Positions 51,691 to 58,861 of a DNA stretch of 64,000 nt are shown piece by piece. The DNA comes from Polaribacter sp. SA4-10 (GTDB lineage: Bacteria; Bacteroidota; Bacteroidia; Flavobacteriales; Flavobacteriaceae): NCBI RefSeq assembly GCF_002163835.1, contig NZ_CP019331.1, positions 2,925,573 to 2,989,572 of the forward strand. Direction: 5' to 3'. Made by a program: the position numbers and the translations under genes. The stretch's first letter is position 1. Each line of letters begins with the position of its first letter. Under the pieces are notes generated by a model. The model did no database searches. It had not been told where the DNA came from and saw nothing but the letters and a program-made list of their open reading frames with translations.

Positions 51691-52209
51691 TTAGATAGAC
51701 GTAATCAGGTGGTTTACCTTACACTTATTGACTTGATTTGAAAATTCTTTTAATAAAAAGTTTAATTTTGGATTGATATAATTTTTGCAAAATGGTTTAT
51801 CGGGATTTGTTTGATAATAATTCTGAAACGCTACAGTAGATGGTTTAAATCCCTTAAATTCTAACGTTTTTGTGATGATTTTATTTTTAAAACACGATTG
51901 TAATTCTTCGGTAATTTTAATAATTTCTTTTTTTTGATGTTGCGTAAAATAATAAATAGCAGAACGATACTTACTTCTCATAGAATGATTGCTAGTACTT
52001 TTATGCGTTAATAAATGAATTTCAATCAGGATTTTTAAAGCTATTTTTTCAACATCAAAATGAACTATAACAGCTTCAGAAAAACTACTATTTTTTTCTG
52101 TTGATGAAACCCAACCTTGTTCTATTTTTTCTACACCAATTAAAGTTTGAAAAACGGCTTCTGTACACCAATGACAACCTCCGCCAAAAGCAATTTTGGT
52201 TAATTCCAT
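51691..52209 (-). CDS. Divergent MsrA-like peptide-methionine sulfoxide reductase
   Basis: Start taken at 52209 (MELTKIAFGGGCHWCTEAVF), giving 172 residues and a 10-base overlap with the aldo/keto reductase gene. The catalytic cysteine motif is GCHWC instead of GCFWC, so His replaces the conserved Phe that helps bind the methyl-sulfoxide group. The usual GYTGG and HDPTxxNxQG segments are changed to GWVSS and HKSTSNHSM, although SKYRSAIYYF and FKGFKPSTVAFQNYYQ are kept. It may have altered substrate specificity or activity. A canonical MsrA is encoded at 56469-57005. Confidence 0.82.
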   Translation of the reverse strand: MELTKIAFGGGCHWCTEAVFQTLIGVEKIEQGWVSSTEKNSSFSEAVIVHFDVEKIALKILIEIHLLTHKSTSNHSMRSKYRSAIYYFTQHQKKEIIKITEELQSCFKNKIITKTLEFKGFKPSTVAFQNYYQTNPDKPFCKNYINPKLNFLLKEFSNQVNKCKVNHLITSI

Positions 52210-53144
52210 TGTAATTCCTTTCGCTCTTTCCAATAAAATTCTGGTTTAATTTTAAAAGAATTTAGCAATTCAATTTCATCCTTAGAAAGTAAAAATGAGT
52301 TCATTTTTAAATTTTGTTTCAATTGTTCAGAATTACTTGCACCACTTAAAACAATGCTATTCGTAATTGTTTGCTCACAATATTTAAGCGAAATTGCATC
52401 TACACCAACGTTGTGTTTTTTTGATAAATTTTCTAAAGTTGCATACATTTTATTATAATGAGCATATTTTTCGTTTCTAAAAATTCTTCCATTTGCCAAA
52501 GCTTCTTTTATGACAATTGATTTTTTCTGATTGATTAACTCATCAGAAATCTCTTTTAAACTTTGATCTAAAAAATTATACGTTACTTGAAATAGTTCAA
52601 ATACTTGTTCTCCATCAACAAAAACATCCAAAGCTTTTTTAATCACTTCAACTTGATTTGTACCTGTTGTTGTCAATCCTATTTTTAAGTTGTGTTCCTT
52701 TTTTAAAAATGCTAATTGTTCTAAAACTTGGTTGTTTTCTAAAACACCAGTTTCTAAAGTTGCAGAATGAATCTGATACACTTTTAAATAGGGTAGTAGT
52801 TGTTTAGAGAAATTCCATTGTTCATCTAATTTAGATAAACTATGTTCTTTTACTTCATGAACAGTGGCATTTGCATCAAAATTTGCCGTGTACGTATACC
52901 CCCATTTTGTGGCAACTTCTATAGATTTATCATTTTTAGTTTGTAACCATTCTACTACTAATTCTTCTGCCAATCCATAACCTGGGGCAGTATCAAAATA
53001 ACGAACTCCTGAATTATAAGCGTTTTCTAAAACAGAAAAACTCTCTTTTTTGAAGTCAGATAAGCTAGAGTTATCACATTCTTCTTGACGAACATTTATG
53101 TATTGAGGCCTTCCTAAAGCAGCTGTTCCTAAACCTAATTGCAT
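52200..53144 (-). CDS. Aldo/keto reductase
   Basis: A 314-residue NADP-dependent oxidoreductase of the aldo/keto reductase fold. The N-terminal LGLGTAALGRP, the catalytic-region FDTAPGYGLAEELV (Asp and Tyr), ATKWGYTY (Lys) and YQIHS (His) supply the usual tetrad. LSGASNSEQLKQNL near the C-terminus binds cofactor. The substrate is unknown; detoxification of reactive carbonyls would fit its redox neighbours. It lies between selO and the MsrA-like gene. Confidence 0.9.
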   Translation of the reverse strand: MQLGLGTAALGRPQYINVRQEECDNSSLSDFKKESFSVLENAYNSGVRYFDTAPGYGLAEELVVEWLQTKNDKSIEVATKWGYTYTANFDANATVHEVKEHSLSKLDEQWNFSKQLLPYLKVYQIHSATLETGVLENNQVLEQLAFLKKEHNLKIGLTTTGTNQVEVIKKALDVFVDGEQVFELFQVTYNFLDQSLKEISDELINQKKSIVIKEALANGRIFRNEKYAHYNKMYATLENLSKKHNVGVDAISLKYCEQTITNSIVLSGASNSEQLKQNLKMNSFLLSKDEIELLNSFKIKPEFYWKERKELQWN

Positions 53145-53158
53145 ATTTATTTTGTTTT

Positions 53159-54715
53159 TTATGAACTACAAGATAACATAGAACAACCTACTTTATTTCT
53201 TGCCCATTCAGGTCTTTTTGCAAACCATTTTTCGTTTTCTGGTTGTTCAGAATATGGTTTTTTCAGTAGTTGAAATAACTCGTCAATTAAAGAATAGTCT
53301 CCTTTATCGGCTTCATCAATTGCTAATTGTGACATGTAATTACGTAAGACGTATTTAGGATTTACAGCATCCATTTTTTCTTTTCTTTCTTCCGATGAAA
53401 CTCTTTCAATTTGAAGTCTTTCCTCATATTTTTTAAACCACAAATTCCAGTTATTTATGACTTCATCAGAAATATTCTCAAAGTCATAAAATGCTTCTTT
53501 GATCAATTCTAAACCAGAATCCTTATCAGTAAAATCACTTAATTTTCTAAAGAAAATAGTCATGTCAGTTTCTACTAACTGTAAACTATCCTCTAAATTT
53601 TGAATCAGTTTTACATCCTCTTCATCCGAAGTACATAAGCCTAATTTTGATTTCATCATCTGTAAAGATTGTACTTCAAAATCAACTTTATATTGTTCTA
53701 AAATTGCATTTAAAGGTGCTACTTCTTCAATTATTGGGTACAAAGCATTTGCAAGTTGATACAAATTCCACAAACCAATATTTGGTTGATTTCCATATCG
53801 GTAACGTTTGTGTTGTCTGTCGGTTGTGTTTGGCGTCCAACCAAAATCGAAACCTTCTAACCAACCATAAGGTCCAAAATCTATGGTTAAACCTAAAATG
53901 GACATGTTATCTGTATTCATCACTCCGTGTACAAAACCAACACGTTGCCAATGAATTATCATTTCTAAAGTACGTTCTGAAACTTCTTTAAAAAAGTGGA
54001 TGTAATTTTCTTTTGATGGTTTGCCTAAATGTGAAAAATGATGTTTGATGGTATAATCAACCAACGCTTTTAAATTTTTTACATCTTTTCTGGCTGAAAA
54101 AATCTCATAATTACCAAAACGTAAAAAACTTGGTGATATTCTTGAAACAATTGCACCTTTTTCATGTGCAGGATTTCCGTCATATAGAACATCACGTAAA
54201 ACAGCATCTCCAGATAAACTTAAAGACAAAGATCTTGTCGTTGGAACCCCTAAGTGAAACATTGCCTCAGCACACAAATATTCTCTTACAGAAGATCGTA
54301 AAACGGCTAAACCATCTGCAGTTCTAGAATATGGAGTTTCGCCAGCGCCTTTTAATTGCACTTTCCAGTTTTTATTTTTGTGCTCAACTTCAAATAAATT
54401 AATGGCTCTTCCATCACCTAATTGTCCTGCCCAATTGCCAAATTGATGACCTCCATAACACATTGAATAAGGTTTTGTGTTTGGATAAATGGCATTTCCT
54501 GTAACAATATTTTTAAACAATTCTGATTTTATTTCTTCTTCTGTAATTCCCAATTCTGAAGCCATTTCTTTAGAAACATGTATCACTTTAGGTGCTGTTG
54601 TTTTCTTAGGATGTACGTATGAAAAAACTGCTTCTTCAACTTGTCTTCTTGTATTGTCAAGGATTGAATCTGCTGGATTTTCTGAAGTAAAAGTATTCTT
54701 TATGTTTAATTTCAT
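53159..54715 (-). CDS. selO: SelO protein adenylyltransferase (AMPylase)
   Basis: A 518-residue pseudokinase-fold enzyme that transfers AMP to Ser/Thr/Tyr of target proteins and is linked to redox stress. Family blocks are complete: YGGHQFGNWAGQLGDGRAI, QLKGAGETPYSRTADG, VLRSSVREYL, HGVMNTDNMSILG, DFGPYGW, and NPKYVLRNYM. The C-terminus ends in GCSMLSCSS; the Cys at the antepenultimate place corresponds to the selenocysteine of eukaryotic SelO and can form a regulatory disulfide. No UGA/Sec is used. The adjacent upstream genes encode glutaredoxin-like proteins, and E. coli glutaredoxin is a reported SelO target. Confidence 0.95.
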   Translation of the reverse strand: MKLNIKNTFTSENPADSILDNTRRQVEEAVFSYVHPKKTTAPKVIHVSKEMASELGITEEEIKSELFKNIVTGNAIYPNTKPYSMCYGGHQFGNWAGQLGDGRAINLFEVEHKNKNWKVQLKGAGETPYSRTADGLAVLRSSVREYLCAEAMFHLGVPTTRSLSLSLSGDAVLRDVLYDGNPAHEKGAIVSRISPSFLRFGNYEIFSARKDVKNLKALVDYTIKHHFSHLGKPSKENYIHFFKEVSERTLEMIIHWQRVGFVHGVMNTDNMSILGLTIDFGPYGWLEGFDFGWTPNTTDRQHKRYRYGNQPNIGLWNLYQLANALYPIIEEVAPLNAILEQYKVDFEVQSLQMMKSKLGLCTSDEEDVKLIQNLEDSLQLVETDMTIFFRKLSDFTDKDSGLELIKEAFYDFENISDEVINNWNLWFKKYEERLQIERVSSEERKEKMDAVNPKYVLRNYMSQLAIDEADKGDYSLIDELFQLLKKPYSEQPENEKWFAKRPEWARNKVGCSMLSCSS

Positions 54716-54747
54716 TGATCAATATTTTATTGAGATATAAAAAAAGC

Positions 54748-54996
54748 CTAGTGCCCATTATGGGCTTTATCAATCCATTTTTGAAGTTCTTTATCAGAAG
54801 GATTTCTTAACTTTTTATTATTAATCGTAATTGTAGGAAAATTTAGTTTTCTATTTTCATACAAGTTACGTAATTCTTCTGCATTTTCTTCATGCTGTTC
54901 TAAATCTAAAAACGCGTAATCTAAATTACGGGTCTCTAAAAATGTTTTATAATATTGAGTCTTATGGCATCTTTCTGCGCCATATAATTTAATCAT
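54748..54996 (-). CDS. Small glutaredoxin-like protein with CxxT site
   Basis: An 82-residue glutaredoxin fold: IKLYGAERCHKTQYYKTFL at the N-terminus with Cys9 in CHKT, and the cis-Pro loop NFPTITINNKKL. The usual second cysteine is threonine, so it works as a monothiol protein if active. It starts one base after the Grx-Grx-TrxR fusion gene stop and precedes selO, so the three are probably co-expressed. Confidence 0.82.
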   Translation of the reverse strand: MIKLYGAERCHKTQYYKTFLETRNLDYAFLDLEQHEENAEELRNLYENRKLNFPTITINNKKLRNPSDKELQKWIDKAHNGH

Positions 54997-54997
54997 A

Positions 54998-56404
54998 TTA
55001 TTTTAAGTAATTTCTAATACCATAACTTGCTAAAACACCTTCTCCTGTTGCTGCTGCAACTTGTGCAATAGCGCCTTCTCTACAATCTCCAGCTGCAAAA
55101 ATACCATCGACAGAAGTTTGAGCCAAAGCTGTTGTTTGAATAAATCCTCTTTTATCAAGATTTACAATTCCTTTAAAAGATTGTGTATTTGGTATTAATC
55201 CAATAAAAATAAATACACCATCTGCTTCTAGAAAACTCTCTTCATTTGTTGTATTGTCTTTTATTTTTAAATTCTTAAATAATTCCTTTTCGTCTGCAAT
55301 AAACTCAAGAGAGGTTTTATTCATATAAGTAGAAATATTATCGATTGATTTTAATTTTTCTACATAAGTTTCTGATGCAGAAAAGTTTTCAGAACGATGA
55401 ACTATTTTAACACTCTTACAAAAACCGGCTAAAAAGATACCTTCTTCTAATGCGGAGTTTCCACCACCAATCACAATAATATCTTTATCTCTGTAAAAAG
55501 CTCCATCACAAGTTGCACAAAAATGTATACCAGAACCAATTAACTCTTGTTCATTTGGAATGCCTAGTTTTCTGTAAGTAGAACCTGTAGATAATACAAC
55601 TGATTTTCCAAAATAGGTAGTACCTTTTGTTTCTATTGAGAATAAATTATCTTTTTTTTCAATACCAACAACTTCTTCACCAGTTTTAATAACTGAACCA
55701 TAGGTTTTGGCTTGTTCTTCCATTTTTTCCATTAATTTTGGACCAGAAATAGAAGTGAAACCTGGGTAATTCTCAATCTTTTCTGTTAAGAAAGCATTTC
55801 CTCCAATGGTAGATTTTTCTAGAATTAATGTATCAAATCGATCTCTTTGAGCATAAATAGAAGTTGTTAACCCTGCTGCACCACCACCAATAATAATTGT
55901 ATCAAATATTTTGAGTTCTTTTTCTATATTTATAGAAAGAAGAGCTGTTAATTTTACATTATCTGGGTTTGTATAAGGAACATTATCAATTAATACTGTT
56001 GGAATAATACGTTTTCCGTTGTTAATCTCTTCTACTTTTTGTGTTGCCCAATCGTATTTATCTACATCAATAAAATCAAAATTGATACCATTGTCTCTTA
56101 GAAAGCTTTTTGCTCTTCTACAATCTGGACACCAATCTGCACCAAATAATTGTACTTTACCAACTTCATTGATTCCTAAAACGGATGCTAATTCAATATT
56201 GTTAGGATTTGTATACGATTTTCCTTTTATCATTAAGGTAGGAATAATGCGTTTACCTTTATTAATAGCTTCTACTTTGGCTGTTGCTTCTTTGTCTAAA
56301 TCAACATCAATAAAAGTAAAATCAATGTTGTTTTCTTTTAAATATGATTTTGCACGTCTACAATCTGGACACCAATCTGCGCCATATAATAAAATATCTG
56401 TCAT
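54998..56404 (-). CDS. Fusion of two glutaredoxin domains with thioredoxin reductase
   Basis: A 468-residue protein from ATG 56404; a TTG 12 codons earlier is unlikely. Residues 1-80 and 81-160 are tandem glutaredoxin/NrdH-like domains, each with ADWCPDCRRAKS (Cys12/15 and Cys92/95) and a RIIPT cis-Pro loop. From about residue 165 comes a low-Mr thioredoxin reductase: FAD motif GGGAAGLTT (173), redox-active CATC (Cys296/299), NADPH motif GGGNSALEEG, and terminal FAAGDCREGAIAQVAAATGEG. It should pass NADPH electrons through its own glutaredoxin domains to targets such as MsrA/MsrB, encoded just upstream. The double fusion is unusual. Confidence 0.92.
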   Translation of the reverse strand: MTDILLYGADWCPDCRRAKSYLKENNIDFTFIDVDLDKEATAKVEAINKGKRIIPTLMIKGKSYTNPNNIELASVLGINEVGKVQLFGADWCPDCRRAKSFLRDNGINFDFIDVDKYDWATQKVEEINNGKRIIPTVLIDNVPYTNPDNVKLTALLSINIEKELKIFDTIIIGGGAAGLTTSIYAQRDRFDTLILEKSTIGGNAFLTEKIENYPGFTSISGPKLMEKMEEQAKTYGSVIKTGEEVVGIEKKDNLFSIETKGTTYFGKSVVLSTGSTYRKLGIPNEQELIGSGIHFCATCDGAFYRDKDIIVIGGGNSALEEGIFLAGFCKSVKIVHRSENFSASETYVEKLKSIDNISTYMNKTSLEFIADEKELFKNLKIKDNTTNEESFLEADGVFIFIGLIPNTQSFKGIVNLDKRGFIQTTALAQTSVDGIFAAGDCREGAIAQVAAATGEGVLASYGIRNYLK

Positions 56405-56468
56405 TAATTTTTTATTTATATTATGAATAACAGATTCCAAATCATTTAATTTAGAAACCTGTTACATT

Positions 56469-57005
56469 CTATTTTAATTTATCAGCGTGAAGCATACGTA
56501 GCTTTGCCAATTTTGGTTCAATTACATAAGTGCAATAACCTTGTCCGTTATTATTTTTATAAAAATCTTGATGTTCTTTAGTAGCATCATAAAAAATTGT
56601 TGACGGACTAATTTCTGTCACAATTTTATCATTATAATAAGACTGAATTTGCTTCAAAACCTCTTCAGAAACTTTTCTTTGATTCTCATTATGATAATAA
56701 ATTACAGATCTGTATTGAGTCCCTCTATCTGCACCTTGTTGGTTTAGTGTTGTTGGATCATGGGTCGTCATAAAGATGACCAAAATGTCTTCATAAGAAA
56801 TTACATTAGCATCAAAAGTAATTCGAATTACTTCTGCATACCCAGTTAATCCAGAACAAATTTCTCTATACGTTGGTCTTCCTGGAGCGTTTCCCCCAGT
56901 ATAACCAGAAACAACTTTTTCTATACCTTTTACTTCTTGGAATACAGCTTCTGTGCACCAAAAACAACCACCTCCTAAAGTGGCAATTTGTAAATTTTTA
57001 CTCAT
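56469..57005 (-). CDS. msrA: Peptide-methionine (S)-S-oxide reductase
   Basis: A 178-residue canonical MsrA. The catalytic site is GGGCFWCTEAVF, followed by VSGYTGGNAPGRPTYREI, HDPTTLNQQGADRGTQYRSV and the C-terminal NGQGYCTYVIEPK, whose cysteine can serve in resolution. It repairs the S-epimer of methionine sulfoxide. The ATG overlaps the msrB stop by eight bases, so translation is coupled. It is likely cytoplasmic, since no signal is seen. Confidence 0.95.
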   Translation of the reverse strand: MSKNLQIATLGGGCFWCTEAVFQEVKGIEKVVSGYTGGNAPGRPTYREICSGLTGYAEVIRITFDANVISYEDILVIFMTTHDPTTLNQQGADRGTQYRSVIYYHNENQRKVSEEVLKQIQSYYNDKIVTEISPSTIFYDATKEHQDFYKNNNGQGYCTYVIEPKLAKLRMLHADKLK

Positions 57006-57459
57006 TTTCAGAATTTCCTTTCTCTAGTTGCATAGATTCAGAATTAATACAATAACGCAATCCACTTGGTGCTGGTCCATCAGGGAAAATATGTCCTAAA
57101 TGCCCATCACAAGTATTACACATAACTTCTACTCTTATCATACCAAAAGAAATGTCTTTATGATATTTAATAGCATTTTCTTTAATAGGTTGCGTAAAAC
57201 TTGGCCAACCAGAACTCGAATCAAACTTTATTGTAGAATCAAATAAAGGCGTATTACAACAAACACAGTTGTATTGTCCTTCATCATAAATACTACATAA
57301 AGCGCCAGTATTTGGTCTTTCTGTTCCTTTTTGCCTTGTAATTCTAAACTGTTCTTCTGTTAATAATTCTTTCCATGCTGCTTCCGTTTTTTCAACTCTT
57401 TTATCTGGAGTTGGATTTCCTTTTACACTGAAGCTGATAATTTCTTTCCAAGTAAGCAT
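56998..57459 (-). CDS. msrB: Peptide-methionine (R)-S-oxide reductase
   Basis: A 153-residue MsrB acting on the R-epimer of methionine sulfoxide. Zinc-site cysteine pairs are visible in NCVCCNTPLF and MCNTCDGHLGHIFPDG; the catalytic cysteine is in GLRYCINSESM. SGWPSFTQP is also conserved. It is the first gene of the thirteen-gene minus-strand run. No match to TAnnTTTG is apparent upstream in the 191-base gap shared divergently with the HD-PycTM gene. Confidence 0.95.
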   Translation of the reverse strand: MLTWKEIISFSVKGNPTPDKRVEKTEAAWKELLTEEQFRITRQKGTERPNTGALCSIYDEGQYNCVCCNTPLFDSTIKFDSSSGWPSFTQPIKENAIKYHKDISFGMIRVEVMCNTCDGHLGHIFPDGPAPSGLRYCINSESMQLEKGNSENE

Positions 57460-57650
57460 ATTTTGTTTTCTTTCTTTTCTAAATTAATATTGATGCTAGC
57501 TGTTTTTTTAGACGTAAAAACACTCGTTAACTTACAAATAATCCTTAATTTGTACGCTAGTGAAAGCAATTCATAAATTTACGACGAATATTAATAAAGT
57601 AATGAATGGAGTTATCACTTATTCTTATTCATTTATAAAATAATTTTACA

Positions 57651-58859
57651 ATGAGCACATTAATTGTTGATACAGAAAAGTACGTCTTTAGTTTATTAAA
57701 TACCAATTTAGATAGAAATTTTGTGTATCATAATTTAGTACATACACAAAGAGTTGTTAAAAGTACAAAGGAGCTTATTGAAAACTTAAAAATTGATAAA
57801 GTAGCTGCTGAAAACCTAGAGATTGCTGCTTGGTTTCATGATACAGGTTTTATAAAAGGAGCTGAAAATCATGAAGAAGAAAGTGTTAGAATTGCTTCAG
57901 AATTTTTAAAAGAGAATAAAGTAACCGATAAAAGAATTGAAGCTATTTCAGATCTTATTTTGGCAACTAAAATGGGGTATCAACCCAAAAATGATTTTGA
58001 AAAGATAATAATTGATGCAGATTGTGCGCATTTAGCTTCTAAAAGTTTTTTTGATTACACTTTTTTATTAAGAAAAGAGTGGGAGTTAACAGGTGTTAAA
58101 AAAGTTTCTGATACAGAATGGATTGCAGGAAATATTGAATTTTTTACCCAACAGCATCACTTTAATACAGATTATGCTTTAAAAAATTGGACAAAAAAGA
58201 AGCAGAAAAATTTATCTAAATTAATAAAAAATAAAAAAAATTTAAAAAACGATATTAAAAAATTTAACCAGAAGCAAGATGCTTTAGAATTAAAAAAAGA
58301 GAAAGGAAACGTGCCAGAACGTGGCGTAGAAACGATGTTTAGAATCGCTTTAAAAAACCACATGACTTTAAGTAATATTGCAGATACGAAAGCGAATATT
58401 TTACTTTCTGTAAATGCAATTATAGTTTCTTTAGCACTGTCTAACCTATTACCAAAACTAGATAACCCTTCAAATAGTTATTTAATAATACCAACTGTTA
58501 TATTTATAATTTTTACGGTTGCATCTATTATCTTATCAATTTTAGCAACAAGACCTAATGTTACAGAAGGGAAATTTACAAAAGAAGATGTTGCTAATAA
58601 AAAAGTTAACTTATTGTTTTTTGGTAATTTTCATCAAATGAAATTAAATGATTTTGAATGGGGTATTTCAGAAATGATGCAAGACAGAGATTACCTTTAC
58701 GGTTCTTTAACGAAAGATTTATATTTTTTAGGATTGGTTTTAAATAGAAAATATAAAATATTACGAGTTACCTATACCGTTTTTATGATTGGTATTATAG
58801 TAAGTGTATTAGCATTTGCATTTGCCTTTAGAATGCAAGAAACAGGGAGCACTTTATAA
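57651..58859 (+). CDS. HD-domain protein fused to a Pycsar-effector-type transmembrane domain
   Basis: A 402-residue protein. Residues ~8-185 form an HD phosphohydrolase domain with His31 (NLVHTQRV), His63-Asp64 (WFHDTGF), a downstream His in ENHEEES and Asp122 (IIDADCAHL), so the metal site appears intact. A lysine-rich linker (about 190-225) follows. Residues ~232-400 match the PycTM type: LSNIADTKANILLSVNAIIVSL in two adjoining parts, two central helices (about 250-300) and a last helix near 375-395. In Pycsar defence systems such domains act on membranes after binding cyclic pyrimidine nucleotides. No cyclase gene is adjacent. It might degrade the signal and sense it in one chain; that is inference. 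Confidence 0.85.
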   Translation: MSTLIVDTEKYVFSLLNTNLDRNFVYHNLVHTQRVVKSTKELIENLKIDKVAAENLEIAAWFHDTGFIKGAENHEEESVRIASEFLKENKVTDKRIEAISDLILATKMGYQPKNDFEKIIIDADCAHLASKSFFDYTFLLRKEWELTGVKKVSDTEWIAGNIEFFTQQHHFNTDYALKNWTKKKQKNLSKLIKNKKNLKNDIKKFNQKQDALELKKEKGNVPERGVETMFRIALKNHMTLSNIADTKANILLSVNAIIVSLALSNLLPKLDNPSNSYLIIPTVIFIIFTVASIILSILATRPNVTEGKFTKEDVANKKVNLLFFGNFHQMKLNDFEWGISEMMQDRDYLYGSLTKDLYFLGLVLNRKYKILRVTYTVFMIGIIVSVLAFAFAFRMQETGSTL

Positions 58860-58861
58860 AT

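Noticed and set aside
53647..54740. Plus-strand frames across the selO gene
   Set aside because: They lie opposite the fully conserved SelO coding sequence and have no recognisable content.
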